64,000 bases of DNA. Origin: Gnetum montanum. Lineage: Eukaryota; Streptophyta; Gnetopsida; Gnetales; Gnetaceae. The notes under the pieces are model-generated. The model did no database searches. It was not told the DNA's origin and saw only the letters and a program-made list of their open reading frames with translations. Below are positions 35,591 to 48,291 of the stretch, one piece after another. The DNA is taken from contig MNCI01009556.1 in NCBI GenBank assembly GCA_015680685.1, positions 62,001 through 126,000 of the forward strand, written 5' to 3'. A program made the translations under genes and the position numbers. The stretch's first letter is position 1, and every line of letters starts with the position of its first letter.

Positions 35591-36508
35591 ATGATTCCTA
35601 TCTATGCTACTCTAGGATTGCTCAGTTATATCTTGTTGTTCCATGCTCTAGATTCTCTATCCTACCAGTTGACCATGCATCTACTAGGGCCAATGGGGCT
35701 AACATAGCTTGGAAGCCTACTCCATATTAGTCCTAATGTGCATAAGTTGATATAGAACTTGTTGCAAAAATATAGTTCATTGGTGTGACAAGGCATGGGC
35801 TCAAATATGATAGTGGTTATATTGTTAGTATTCATGGTAGAGGTAGTGCTGAAAGCCCACAATAGAAATTTATCAAAAAGGAATCTAATGTAGGTCACCT
35901 ACATCTTTGGCAACCACCATAGTTCCATAGTGTTGTTGCTACTAGGAACATGATGGTACCTACTCCACCATATCTCCACCATGTACCTCTTCAACCATGC
36001 CAATTTTCACTTAATTTTTCACCTACCCCACTCCCATTTAAGGGCTAGAATCCATGATGTCCTACAAAAGTCCACCGACATCACCTCCACCTCCATCTAC
36101 ATTAATGTTAGAGATATTGTATCAGATGCATTCCTAGCCATGCTTGGTGGCATGATTTTCAAAGAAGACATGTTTCCTTCAAAGTTGCAATAGTTTCAAG
36201 ATTTTAAGGATGCACTATGAATATATGTGGAGAGGGAAGTGTAGTCCAATTTATTGGATATCTTTCTGACGATGGTGTAGAGGTTGGCTATGTGAATGAA
36301 TTTGTAGAGCATTGTGCATGATACCAAGCTTAACAAGTTGCATGTCTACACCTTTTTTGATGAACTATTTTGATCCCACCTTCTTCAATTCCATTGCCCA
36401 AATGGTAAGTATGAGAATTATCTTAAAGATTTACCTAACAATATCCTCATCATCACCGAAGACTCTTGATATAATGTTAGCCTCTACAACATCAAAGTCT
36501 GCATGGTT
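35591..36508 (+). pseudogene. Cytochrome P450 pseudogene copy 2, exon 1
   Basis: ATG at 35,591 opens a membrane anchor (MIPIYATLGLLSYILLFHAL), hinge LLGPMGL and GSLLHISPNVHKL. Then MGSNMIVV, EVVLKAHNRNLSKRNLM, IVSDAFLAMLGGMIFKEDMF near 36,115-36,175, and NGKYENYLKDLPNNILIITE near 36,395-36,455. The exon ends at NIKVCMV, where gtaag begins at 36,509, the conserved A-type P450 intron position just before the I helix. In-frame stops (for example TAG for Trp or Gln) and frameshifts break it. The block order and anchor support a microsomal CYP71-clan enzyme. Confidence 0.8.
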
Positions 36509-37592
36509 GTAAGATTTTCTTCATGTTCCTCTTGTAATTGGTTTTCATGGTTCCCTCTTTCTTAGAAATTACTATTATTCTATAGAGATGATCATGAGAC
36601 TTTATGATTATGATTATTTTAGGAAAAAAATGTTTACCTTATGATGATGGTTCATTAGAATAAATGGTTAATCAGTAATGGTTCCTCCTTTCATTCAACA
36701 CTGCAGAAGCTTTAACAAGTTGGAAAATGAGCAAAAGCTTTTAACCTTTTTATTAAAAGAAACTTTAAGTGTGGCTATCATTTTAAAGACAAGCCTATTA
36801 ATTAGTCACCTTATCCCCATCCTTTTCAATCCTCAACCCATGACTAAAACTAAGGCTTAACTTGTGAGGAACAAACACTTTAATTAGTAACCTTGTTAAC
36901 ATAATTTTTTTCTTTTAACAAATAGTTATAAGGGTTGTACCTTTCCACCATAATAGGTAGACCTGATCCATTAAACACTAGTGTTCAATCATAAGATAGG
37001 AATTGAATCTCTAACTTTCTAACTATGATGCAAGTATTTTGACCACATTCAGGTAGACAGCATTATCATCATAATTTTACAAATAGATAAAATCAGACAA
37101 ACCCAGGCCAACTTTAAAAATAAAAATGAGTAACAAAGTTTCTTTGAGTGTTATTTATCTATTACTTAAGTCAAAATTAAACATTATATTGATATTTCTA
37201 TGCATCCTATAAGTTTTTAGTCATCTTGTTGAATGAGTTAACCCTTGCGTATTTCATGATTTGAATATACTTCCTCTTAGTCGTCCATCTCATCTCCTAT
37301 GCCAATTTGGGTCTAATGGATCTTTGATACTCAAGAGGCTCATTACCTCAACCATCCAATACTTGAGATATTTTTCTTGATTTCCTTTTACCTATCATTT
37401 GTATTTTGCATTGATAGGTGTCTGTTTGCTACTCAAATCCTAAAACATGCATAGGTGTCGTGACTCTAGAGAAAAGTTAAATGGTGAAAAAACTATTTAG
37501 AAAATAGATTAATCCTAGTACTTTTGGAAAGTGAACCCCTATTACCATGTCTATATCTATTGGTTTCTTTTACAATTCTTTGCATTACATAG
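36509..37592 (+). other. Intron of P450 copy 2
   Basis: 1,084 bp from GTAAGA to cattacatAG. The exon joint falls in phase 0 between KVCMV and DILTTKMDTT, as expected in front of the oxygen-binding I helix. The intron's presence shows the copy is not a processed pseudogene. Confidence 0.7.
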
Positions 37593-38125
37593 GATATTTT
37601 AACTACAAAGATGGATACCACAATGATAACCATAGAATGGGAAATGGTAGAGCTAATACGACATCTATCCATGATGAAGAGGGTGAAACTAGAAATGGAT
37701 CAATTTGTACATCATTTCAAACTTTTGAAGAAGGCTAACATGGAGAATTTTCCATATTTGTAAGTTGTGGTTAAGGAGATGCTTCATATATACCTAGTGG
37801 AGCCATTGCTTCTTCCTCATAGAGCACAAAGCAACTACAAAATCAGGGAATTCATGGTGCCTAAGAATGCACAAGTGATTGTCAAATTTTGGGCCATTTT
37901 GAGGGACCTAGCTATGTGGAAACAACCAAACCAATTCATTCAAGACAAGTTTTCAGACAAAATTAGTCTAGATTTTCAAGGTTAGGACATTGAATTCATC
38001 TCATTTGGGATAGGAAGAAAGATATGCATGGGTATGTTAGTAGTTAATGTTATCATCAATACTATGTTAGCTCTGCTGTGTTAGGAATTTTTGTGGCATC
38101 CTCTACTTGGAATTGGAATGCAATC
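37593..38125 (+). pseudogene. Cytochrome P450 pseudogene copy 2, exon 2 up to the insertion
   Basis: I helix: DILTTKMDTTMITIEWEMVE (AGTDTT changed to TKMDTT). K helix: VVVKEMLHIYLVEPLLLPHR (ExxR changed to ExxH, so the salt-bridge Arg is lost). Then IREFMVPKNAQVIVKFWAIL, and the haem loop FGIGRKICMGM near 38,005-38,037 with the axial Cys kept and Arg changed to Lys. One stop (TAA) stands at a Gln in YLQVV. The reading is interrupted at 38,126 by the Tat element; left target copy caatc (38,121-38,125). Confidence 0.85.
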
Positions 38126-40468
38126 TGTAATGTCTGAAAATGTCAGTGGCTAGAACACCGAGAGGTTATTAGGCATATAGCCTAACCCTGGATCCAAGTG
38201 AGGGCCGTGCTGGAGAAAATGGAGATGGGGTACCTTGAATTGTCTAGTCGATCAAATAGGGACTTACAGACTATACAATAACCTTTCATGAATAATTATT
38301 TTAAAAATATTCCACGTGGAGATTGAAAAAAAGAAAACTGTAGCACATAGAATAATAAAAGTGTAGCCGAATATGTAACTAAGTAATAAATGTGAACTAA
38401 TACACAATGATGCAAAATATATGCTATAGTGAAATGAAATGAGCTTAAGTGATAGAATGCACCACCCCAAAATGAAGGGATTTGATCTTTTTTTAGCTGA
38501 ATAAGGTGTACAACTGATGTGCAATGTTGGATAGGCACAACTAACAATGGAACAATATGGTCATAGCTCCTCGACTGTTGCAAATGGCCTACTAAAAACA
38601 ACTGATGAGCCGGTGCTTACTAGGCTAAGAGAGATCCGAGAAGTAGTATTGTTGGGGTTTTTTGTTCATCAACCATCTACTTGTCAACCTCCTTGCCAAA
38701 GCCAACCACCCAAAAGCCAATTGCCAAAAAGCTAATCTCTAGAAGTCAATTGTAAGAAAAAAAATCAAAAAGCCCCTTTGAACATTGTTTGTTTGTGTAT
38801 TTATAGGGCCAAGAGTAGGAAAGAAATGTGGTTTGGATGCCACGTGCATTGGGTCCCATAGGGTGCAAACATGGATGTGCTATGCTAACGTCGAATGCCA
38901 CTTTGCAATGCTACATTGAGTGTTACGCTAGGTGGGACGAGACTGGAAATGAAACCTACTGAGCCATGACCATATCATTCAAACTACATGTGCCAAAATC
39001 CAGAGGATAACTATGTTTTTACAAAAAAATGCTATCAACAAATGCAAAGTGGATCATATGCTCTAGGACTACGTCTTCCCTTCCTTTGCGAGTAGGGTCA
39101 AGCATAGGAACAATTTTAGGAATCAACAAGGGGGGTGTAAAACAAAGAAAATTGTTGTTCTTGTTTGTCGAGAAGATGCTAGACCAAAAATGATCATTGA
39201 AAATGAGTTATAAAGCTGTTGGAGACATATTGATCCTTCTTTACAAACGTTACACCATCTACATTGCCTAGCATAGCAGCATAGCATAAACACTTACATG
39301 CTACGTTATGCTACAGTGTGTAGCATAGTGTAGCGTAGTAGCCAATTTTGAAACAAACTTGCACAAAAATAAAAAATAACCCTATAAGTCCTAGCTAGGG
39401 AAGTTATCTCAGGAAATATCCATTACACTTTTCATGTTGAAGAAGCTCGAGACTCCCTGGTTTCATTCCTGGGACATTTTTAGCCTCAATGTCCCCAGTA
39501 CGTTGTGCTACGCTATGTAGGGTAGCACACCGTAGTAGCTAGTGTGACATGAATTCTTCCTTAATCTATAATGCTTTTTCAAGAGACCTTGATTGGGACT
39601 TGAGGGTGAAGTGGGATAGGTAGTCTTGGAGGTTGGAGCATGGTCAAGTACATTTCTTTTTCTATAACAACTTGATGGAGGACCTTCATGCATTCTGACC
39701 TTGCTATGCTATGTAGCGTAGCACAACGTAGCACCTAGTTTGGCTTGAATTTTGACTCACTTTGCAAACATTTTGTCATGGTAAGTCTATCATGTTCTAG
39801 GTTGGTAGTATAATAAGAATTTTTGATGGTCAAGGCATGGGTAATTTTGTTTTCCATGTCAAGGTAATTTAAGAAAAGTTTGGCATGTCTTACGACGTTG
39901 TATATCGTAGCATAGTGTAGCACCCAAAATGGGATAACTTTTGCAACATTTTTCATGTTTTTTCCTATGTTATGCTGATTTCACTTCAAGGATGAAGTAG
40001 TGAAAGCTCCTTTGAGGACTAGACATCTGCCAACTGCATCTTCTGCATTTGATCAATTACCACAAAGCCTGCTACGCTATGCAACGTAGCATAGCGTAGC
40101 AAGTCCCATTGTTACAAAACTTGCTGAACTATTTAGTCCATCCTAAAAACCTTTGAAAGCTTCTAGCATGGTCCCTCGGTAGACCATCAACCAGGTCATG
40201 TGTCAATCTGGGCAAGCTAAAGAGCGTAGCAATCTTGTTAGCCTAGGAGATAAAAAATTTTCCGAATTGTACAGTCTATCTTCAATGCTCCGTTTGTGCA
40301 AACTGGCTCTACAATTGAATGATATGTTAACGATGGTGAGGAGTGTAACAAGTACACTCAAACATAACCTTATAGGCATTATAACTTCTAGGGTGTCAAA
40401 CCATTTGTACGGTCCATCATGGCGTTACACCTAGAGAATCATGATGGCCCAAAATTGATGGTGTTTCA
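38126..40468 (-). repeat. 3' LTR of the Tat/Ogre element (left)
   Basis: On the minus strand it starts TGAAACACCATC (40,468) and ends ...CATTACA (38,126), 2,343 bp. A TATA box CCCTATAAATACAC (minus) near 38,800 puts U3 at 38,830-40,468 and fits minus orientation. A purine-rich acaaagaggaac (minus) lies just before it at 40,486-40,472. By eye it differs from the right LTR at about 10 of the first 74 bases, so the insertion is old. Confidence 0.85.
39240..40105. repeat. Diverged ~200-bp tandem units with GCTAC palindromes in U3
   Basis: Palindromes built from GCTAC/GTAGC words recur near 39,265-39,340, 39,500, 39,705, 39,895 and 40,071. The last is a perfect hairpin: GCTACGCTATG (40,071-40,081), 8-base loop, CATAGCGTAGC (40,090-40,100). 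Sequence after each palindrome (agcacc..., ...aactttgcaaa...) is loosely alike. The right LTR has the same series (57,175-58,005). Confidence 0.6.
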
Positions 40469-42240
40469 CTAGTTCCTCTTTGTCGACATTTGGGGGATAT
40501 TCTTGACAGACATCATCAAAGAATACAAAACACCATGAAGAATAAGATGCTAACATCACTCTTCAGTGAATACTTAGATAAACCTTTGCTATTCTTTGGA
40601 GTGCTAGGAGAGCTAAGCATGATAGGGAAAGAGGATGGATTTGAGGAAATCAGGCTAGGAAAGAAATGAATGTAGAATGCGTCACCATGCAAATTGTTTC
40701 CATAGTGCAATCCCTCATCAAAATTCTTATGAGGGAGTCAGCACATATGGATGTCTTTCTCTTTGTATCTTGACCTCTCACTAGAGTTCTTAGAGATGGT
40801 TGATCTATAGCTGAAACAATTGCAAAGCAGCTATCATGCCATTTTTTTTGGACACTTGTATCTTTCTTTTTTTTTGTGCGGACCCATGTTCATTCAGAGG
40901 CAATATTTTCATCATTGTAGAATAAGTGTTTCCTCTATAGGATGAGTTTTTTTACATCCATGTGGGACATTGACCTTCCTACAGAGGCTTCCCATGGGAC
41001 AGGTTGCACTATGTCTGTCATGGGCTTGGTGGTTGACCATGGGAGATGGCTTTATGTGCATTAGGAAAACTTGCGAAGAAGATATTGAAAATTGTAAGTA
41101 TAGGAAATGGATTAATTTGGCCAAAGGGAGAGTAGGATATACACTCTCAAGTCACTAGGCTAGTCAAAGTGGATACTTCAAAACAATGTAGTGTCTTGCT
41201 GTTGTGGCAGAACGTATTTTTGAATGATGCCATCTTGGTTTTTATCCTACAAACACAACAAAGAGGAAATTGAAAAAAACAACAATCAAGTGAAGTGAGG
41301 GAAAAGTCCTATTTGCTCAGGACACTTCTAGGGTAACAAGTGTTGTGTATGATGTGTGCAATGTCCAAAGTAGGAAAGCTTCAATGGCCCCACCGAAAAT
41401 GAGCACTGAAGAGGCCAAGAGCGATGATGATGCAGGTGCTTAGGAATCCTTGCCAAAGAAAAGCATCATGAAATCTAGTTACAAGGTGAGAAGCCTAATA
41501 GCTGAATGCATTTTTGAACTATAGTGCTAGCTAGTGCTAGAGGATACCAGGATTGGAACTACACCACAATTCTTTTGGGGCTCCAGCAAGGAGTGTTGAT
41601 GATGGAAGCTATAACCAAATTGATTGGCCATGATGAAAATAGCTCCAGAAGGTTAACAACATGCCATATAACATCTCCAGAGGATTAGCAACATGCTAGG
41701 GATGACAACACTACATGTGTCCTAGAGGATTTTTTCTTGATGATGTGAGCTTCATTCTGGAACTGCAACTTCCCACCCCATGTTGTTTAAGAAGCTTGGA
41801 GATGTGCACGCTCACTTGTTCACAAGGTCACATGTGTGACATGGGAGAAATTGCACTACAAACCTATCTTAAGGTCTTGGTAGACCATCCAATGTGCCAA
41901 TTTAAGGTCCCAATAGATCATGATGTGCTAGTTTAAGGTCGTAGTAGACCAATATGCTAGTTTAAGGTCCTAGTAGACTTCTATGCTAGTTTAATGTTGT
42001 AGCGGATGGGGGATGACCAGTTTAAGGTTGTAGCAGACCATGCTATGGGTGCCAGTTTTATGTCATGGGCTAAAAATGTGTTATGCTAGTTTTACATCAT
42101 AGCAAATGTTCTGTGCCATTTTTATGTCATAGCGGATGATCTGTGCTAGTTTATAGTCATAGTGGATTATCTATGCTAGTTTTATGTTGTACTGGATGAT
42201 CTTCTTGCCTTGCTTTATGTTCAGCACACTCTTGCATGTT
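40469..42240 (-). other. Noncoding tail of the Tat/Ogre element
   Basis: Lies between the integrase end and 3' LTR. I see no domain. It contains the repeat array at 41,870-42,200 and short T-rich stretches. Confidence 0.5.
41870..42200. repeat. Decayed tandem array, ~35-bp unit (gctagtttaaggtc-tagcgga)
   Basis: About nine units of the type agtttaaggtcNtagNagacc, later agttttatgtcatagcggatgatctgtgct. The same core word recurs in arrays at 45,830-46,030 and, altered, at 51,235-51,375. Confidence 0.7.
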
Positions 42241-43330
42241 AAGCATAGTATGGCTTCAAGTACAAATGATTCACAAGATTCAGGAATTCATTGCCTTCTA
42301 TGTTAGCCAACTTGAATGCCCCATTCTCATAGGCTTTTGTAACTATAAATGGACCTTCCAAATTGGCTGAGAATTTGTTCATGGGTTCATGAATGGCCTT
42401 GAGGACTAAGTCCCCTTTTCTGATTGGTCATTGGTGCAAATTGCAATGATGTTTCCATCATTACCTATCTTGTTACCATTCGATGCGGTTAAGTGTTTAG
42501 GTGCGCTCCTCCTCTACAGAGTCAAAGTTAATGATCCTTGACCTGGTTTTTTGAGCCTCATCCATGACATTTGCAAGGATCATTCAAAGTGATGGAACCT
42601 ACAATTGAAGAGGTAACACCTCTTTAGATTCGTATATAAGACTATATGGGGTCTTACCTATAGTCGTCCTACATGTTATGCAATAAGCCCAAAGCACGTA
42701 TAGGATTTCCTTGTGCCATCACCTCTTGCTACTACTAAGCATCCTTTTCCAAAGGTTGATGATAACTTTTTTGGTAACCTCTGCTTGACCATTCTCTTGG
42801 GGGGTAATATGGTGATGAGAAAGAATGGTTGATACTAAGATTTTTGCAAAATTCTTTGGTTTCTATGGTATTGAATTATGGTCCATTGTTGGTAACAATA
42901 GTTATGGGAAGGAAAAATCATGTTACTATGTTGTTTAGAATGAACTTGCAAACCTGTTGGGATGTGGTCTTTATGAGGGGAATAGATTCTACCCATTTTA
43001 TAAAATACTCAGTTACAGTAATGATGAAGCTATGCCCTCCAGAAGACTTAGGTGTAATGGGTCCTATGATGTCTAGTCTCCAACGTTGGAAAGGCCATGT
43101 GATTTGTGTGTTATGTAATTCAGTAGGTGATATGTGTATAAGGTTCCCATGACGTTGACATAGGTCGCATGTCCTTATGTTAGCAACGTAATCATGTTCC
43201 ATGCAATGACAATGGTAGCCTATACATCTAATTTTTGCTACCATAGCCCTGTGAGCTATGTGCCCTCCACATAGTCCCTCATGGACTTCATCTGACAATT
43301 TTTTGTGCTTGGTCCCCACTAACAAAAGCT
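42241..43330 (-). pseudogene. Integrase of the Tat/Ogre element
   Basis: The zinc finger is present as VHEGLCGGHIAHRAMVAKI, then RTCDLCQRHGNLIH (Cys pair intact). The core starts RWRLDIIGPITPKSSGGHSF (first catalytic Asp kept) and runs FIKWVESIPLI (42,918-43,325). It continues with the second Asp region changed to VTNNGP, then SSPYYPQENGQAE (Glu kept) near 42,790 and LWAYCITCRT near 42,680. The C-terminal module KGDLVLKAIHEPMNKF and EGPFIVTKAYENGAFKLANI ends at a TAA near 42,241. Length and order are those of a complete plant gypsy integrase; stops and a shift break it. Confidence 0.85.
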
Positions 43331-43579
43331 AGTAATATCCCATCATAAGTGTATTTTCATAGATTGTTGTCTCCTATGAGGACATATTACCATGCTCGCA
43401 TTCATAGTGCATCCATTTGGGCAAGTGTTAGGTTGTATGGGGGTTCACCATGTTGGAAGTATGCTTTAATGTGGTCATACCATTCTTGAGTATGCATTGC
43501 ACTTATAGATGCGATGTGTACCATGTGAATGATGGGATCGGTGCATTCCACTATTGAAGCGGGGAAGGTAGCAAACATA

Positions 43580-43985
43580 TGTGATGGCACACTTAGCGCT
43601 AACATGGCTAATGCATCTACTATAGTGTTTTCACTGTAGGGCACATGTTGGATGTTTAGGGCTATGAACTACTTTAGCAAGTACTTTGCCAAATCACAGT
43701 AAGGCTATAGATGTTGTGCTTTCCAAGCATATACCTCTGTTAATTAGTTAACAACTAGTTGTGAGTAACCTCTAATTGCTATGCTTTGGATCCCTAATTC
43801 CTAGGCTACTAGGATGCCCCTAAGGAGACCCTCGCATTCTACCACATTGTTTGTGGAAAGGAATGTGAAGTGATATGCAAAAGGTCATATCTCCCTAGAG
43901 GTGAATGTGAGAATTGTAGCAGCACTACTACTTTTTGTAGTTGAAGCCCCATCAAAGTGGATAATGGCTTGAATGTCTATTGGTA
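43580..43985 (-). pseudogene. Second (archaeal-type) RNase H of the Tat/Ogre element
   Basis: Between RNase H and integrase the minus strand reads IIHFDGASTTKSSSAATILT (first Asp), TNNVVECEGLLRGILVA (Glu), SIAIRGYSQLVVN (GDSQLV with Asp changed to Tyr), and NIQHVPYSENTIVDALAMLA (last Asp). This four-block pattern is the extra RNase H found in Tat-lineage elements. It gives the firmest lineage call for this element. Confidence 0.85.
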
Positions 43986-44041
43986 CTGAGCTTATGATAT
44001 TAACATGTTCATCTTGGAACTCAGGTTCTATCACTGCCTAA

Positions 44042-45250
44042 TCATTGGTGGGGCAAGGTTGTAAGTTTTGTAGCTATAGCTAGACCTTTTACAAATGGTT
44101 GTGCTACATAGTGTATGTAAAATTCTGCGGTTATGTCCTTCCATCGGGCTATCCTACTACTTTTGTATATGTTGGTTGTAATAGCCCGAAGTATGTTATT
44201 CCTATAAATAATGTTTACATGGCTACAAAACAAGTAATGCCTCCATTTCTTAAGCATAAATACTAAAGTAAGACAATTTTTCTCTACGTCTTTGTATTTG
44301 GCTTCATAAGCTATCAAGGCATGACTTAGGTAATAGACCGGGATTTCGGAGTCATCATTCCTCTTTTGGAAAAGTAAGGTAGAAATAGATGTCTCTGATG
44401 TGGCAAGGTAAATGTAAAATGGATTTTCTCTCTGGGGAGGGTAAATAGTGGGGAGACGAAAAATTCCTTTATTTAAGTTATCAAAAGCTTCTTGACATTA
44501 GTTGGTCCATTCAAAGTTGACACCCTTTTTAAGCAAGTGTTGCATTAGGTGCAACTTATAAGTTAATCTTGCAATAAATCTTCTTATGAATTGTACCATG
44601 CCCTATAACTTGTGCAACTCCTTAAGGTTTGTAGGTTGTGCCAAGTTAATGATAGCTTAAACTTTATTAGGGTCTTCATGTATCCCTATTTCTAACACTA
44701 CAAAGCCTAACATGCATCCAATTTTTACTCTGAAAACACATTTTCTAGGGTTGAGGCGAAGTTCATGCCTACGACATCATTGAAGGACCAAGTTTAGATC
44801 ATTTGCATGGTAAGTAGTTCTTTCAAATTTAATGGCTATATCATCCATGTAATCATTTAGCTTCTCTAAAAGGTAATCACTAAAGATGTAGGTCATCACT
44901 TGTTGGTATGTTGCTCTTGCATTTTTTAGCCTGAAGGAAATCATTTTGTAGTAGAAGGTTTTCCAAGGGGTCATGAAAGTAGTTGCTAGCTAATGTTCAA
45001 GTTTATGTAGATTTGGTTGTTGTCTGAGAACCCATCCATAAAGAATAGTAAAGCATGATTGGCCATAGTATCGATAAGTTGGTCAATGCTAGGCAATGGG
45101 AAATTTTTCTTAATCATTGGCTTTTTCAAATCCTAGAAGTCTATATAGATATGTATAACCCCAATTTTCTCTAAAATGAAAATGATGTTTGACACCCATT
45201 TTGAATAATCAACCGCCCAGATGAACCTAGCCTGATAAAATTTAGTGATT
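44042..45250 (-). pseudogene. Reverse transcriptase and RNase H of the Tat/Ogre element
   Basis: RT: palm block FFMDGFSDNNQI near 45,040, TPWKTFYYKMISFRLKNARA and TYQQVMTYIFSDYLLEKLND (44,974-44,860), then active site YMDDIAIK with both Asp present. The RNase H domain (44,317-44,042) reads MIAYEAKYKDVEKNCLTLVF and KKWRHYLF, with decayed end. Stops at several Trp/Gln positions. A short pol start (45,747-45,550) lies upstream, following the gap. Confidence 0.85.
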
Positions 45251-45829
45251 TTGCTACGTATAGCTAGTGCGATTTGTAGTTTGATCTTGCAAGATTTTTA
45301 TTTTACTGCCTTGACTCATGAATCTAGTATGATGTTGTGTTGTATGATGCACGCATCTAATCCTATCATGTCTTTGTATGACCATGAAAACACTTCGGCA
45401 TTATCATTGAGAACTCTAGAGATGCTTTGTATAACTTATGACTCTAGTAACGAGTTAACTTTTAATGTTCTTGCCTCCCCTTTGGATGTAGTCATGGAGA
45501 TGTTGATAAGAGGGTGCTTAGTTACATCTCTGGCTTCTAAATCTAAGGCCTAGACTAGGTGTTCAGGCCAGTCCAGGGGTATTTCTAAGGATGATACATA
45601 GGTATCATAGGGGGAAGGTTCCAAGTCTACCAACTCTAGGTTCAAGTGCCTCATGAGTTTGCCATGAGGCCCTATCAAAACTAATGGTGAACATAGATCA
45701 TCATGTCTAGTCATTTTTCCAAGTAATTTATGATAATAGGAAAACAAAAAAAGTCAAGTGATAGCTACTTCAGATGGTGACATGCAATGAAATATATGTA
45801 AAGTAGTTATGCAATGTTAAAAATGTAGC

Positions 45830-46035
45830 CAGTTTAAGGTCTTAGCGAATTGCAACCATGCAATATGGTACATTGAAATTACTAGTTTAAGGTCTTAGAA
45901 GACCATCAATGGGTTTAAAATGTAAATATCATGCTAAAATTTCCATTTTAAGGTCATAGTGGACCGTAACCATGCAACATTGTAAGCCAGAATTGCCAAT
46001 TTAAGGTCATAGCGGATCATAACTGAGCCACATTG
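45830..46035. repeat. Tandem array of ~60-bp units near the RT side of the block
   Basis: Four units around agtttaaggtcttagcgaa..gcaaccatgcaa; the last reads aatttaaggtcatagcggatcataactgagcc. Confidence 0.65.
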
Positions 46036-46059
46036 TAAAAGAAATGAAGTGAAAATTTT

Positions 46060-47265
46060 AGTGCATCTACATGCTACATTGTAGCTGCATGCTATGCTAT
46101 AGTAGACCTAGGTATCCCATGATATTCTGCATTAGATAGGTGTGTACCATGCTTCACTACAGTAGACAAGGGCATTTTGTGTCACACATGGGGCATGGGA
46201 TGTACTGCGTTACACGTGGAACATGGAACACCCCAAAAATTAATAGGTGTTTTAACTACATGGGCTATAAATAGGGGACCATCCATGGTACCCTTGTCAC
46301 ATTCACTGTCAAAGCTAACACCCAGAGCATAGCATAGTTGAGCTAAGAAATAGCATAGTAGTCGATACACCTAAGTTTGTCAGCAGGACGATGGTACACA
46401 GGAGTGAACATAGGTATCAGGGGCTTGCCAATGTAAATGAAGTGGAGCATACCTTGTGATGTCTCCCCAGGGTATGCGTTGATGAATGGTAGAAGGCCCC
46501 ACCCACCTGGTAAGTTGCTACACTACCCTTGCATATATTGTGTGATTTATTTAGTGGGATTATCACTATGGTCACTATGTATTAGTTTCTACGATCATTA
46601 CTATTGCTACACTGTGACTATTGTTATTAGCTTAGCTGCTACTTTAGTAGCTACACCATGGCTATCATTGGTTTGTCCTCAATGGCTAAGGCAATTGTTA
46701 TGCTATGGTTGGTACACAGAACTACCTTGACCACCATTGTTGGGAATGGATGATGCACCATCCCAATGGTTTGAAGGGTTCTGAGCAATGTAGTGCACAC
46801 TTTGGGTAGCATAACACATGTCTTGGGTAGTGTAGCATGCATGGAGACAAGTCTTAATTTACTTCTTGTTACATTCCATGCGATGGGACAAGGTTTGGGT
46901 TGTGCAAACATGATGTATTTTTATAGCTTGCATTACTTTTGGCAATATGACTAATAGACTATTGTGTTTTTAGTGGTTGTTACACTACGTTATTATGCTG
47001 CTACATTGTCATGCCTACTTCGCTTGTTGCAATGTTGTACTTGCTAAGTTGTTATGCTTGTTACATGTCATACTTGCTAAGCTACTACGCTACCTGGTGT
47101 GTAATCATCATGCTATGCTATGTGTAATGTAGCTTCTACTCTGTGCAAAGTGTACCTACTGTGCTACACTACATGTAATGTAGCCACTACATTGTGCAGG
47201 GTGTACCTACTATGCTACGCCATGCATAACACTTTGCTATGCTACATGTAGTTGCTATGCTACGT
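46060..47265. repeat. GCTAC/GCTAT-rich region
   Basis: Many words such as tgctatgctacg, gctacactacatgtaatgtagc and ctactacgctacc. They have the same vocabulary as the U3 palindromes of this element, but no regular period. No coding call is made here. Confidence 0.5.
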
Positions 47266-47890
47266 GGGACAAGTCATGAAAATGGAATCGATACTTGGAA
47301 AAAATTTGTGTTTATTTCAACATGCTAGGGGTATACTATTTCATACTTGGAAAAATTTGTACACCAGGGGTTATGCTATGCTATTCAGTAACTATGGCTT
47401 GAACATGGTACTAACACTTTGTGCTATGCCATGCAAGGTCATGTTGAAACCAATCCTGATCATGATTGAGCTAGTCAGAGTTCTATGCTACCTAAGTGCA
47501 CTTATGGGCAACATCCCCCCTCCTCATGTGCGAGTAAGGGACTAGATAGTATGGCTTTAGAAAGGTGCATGGGAATTCTTAGAATTCTTCCTTCGCCACT
47601 TCAGTGTGATAGTGTGGTCACATTTTTCAATCGAGATAGCTGCTATTCTTGTTGAAACACTATTCCTTAGGGAAAACCAAGGCATCTTGAAGTTTATGTC
47701 TGATGGGTCTATTAAAGGTGAAGAGGCCAAGAGCTCAAATTAGTGCCCAATAGGTTTGAGATGTTTTTCTTGGATTTGGACCATGCCTAAATTTAAGTGC
47801 TATCATAAATACAACACATTGTTCATTGCCCATCACATGGGCACCTTCGTCCAAAATCCACCTAGGACCATCAATTGTGCCAATGGGTGA
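47252..47890 (+). pseudogene. FCP1/NLI-type (HAD) phosphatase-like domain relic
   Basis: One frame runs 213 codons to TGA at 47,890 with three earlier internal stops. Its second half reads GAWEFLEFFLRHFSVIVWSH, fitting the FCP1/NLI-interacting-factor pattern (RPG..EFL..F..F.VVVWSS). Further on it reads KCYHKYNTLFI and VQNPPRTINCANG, fitting the conserved Y...NTL.IDD.....L.NPP.T segment. The expected N-terminal DxDGT motif would lie at LCYLSALMG (about 47,485-47,510), with its Asp residues lost; the second-motif DD is AHH. The family dephosphorylates protein Ser residues, often on RNA polymerase II. It lies opposite in strand to the host retroelement. Moderate confidence; not checked by search. 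Confidence 0.5.
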
Positions 47891-48291
47891 GTTCTATTAA
47901 GATGTTTTAGATATGTTATATCATCTTTCTTACATAGTTGAAATGCTTATTATACTCTATATGTTACCAAGTTTGTAATTGACAAGAATGGTCTTCACGA
48001 TCACAAGGGGACATTGGCATTAGCACAAACGACCTTACAAGGGTTCTCTTCTATTGGGAACATGTACATTAACATCATAGAATAGCTTAGGGCTGATTTT
48101 AGAACCTATCCAACCAAGTATGCTAAGTTCTATGTGAAATGCGGGGAACTTGGATGGTTGGATAGAGAGTGGGCATCCCACCGAGCACTTACCGTGGAGG
48201 ATATCCTAGTGGAAATCCCACCATTTCCCACACCATTCACACCCAGTATGTTAAATTATGCATTTACCATGGATGACGTCCATGTGTTGAA

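Noticed and set aside
36312-36512. Alternative frame through P450 exon 1 (reading NYFDPTFFNSIAQM)
   Set aside because: The neighbouring frame gives the P450-consistent reading up to the intron donor; a frameshift explains both.
36760-37230. Possible separate gene in the P450 intron
   Set aside because: Only short frames without resemblance; intron boundaries on both sides are better supported.
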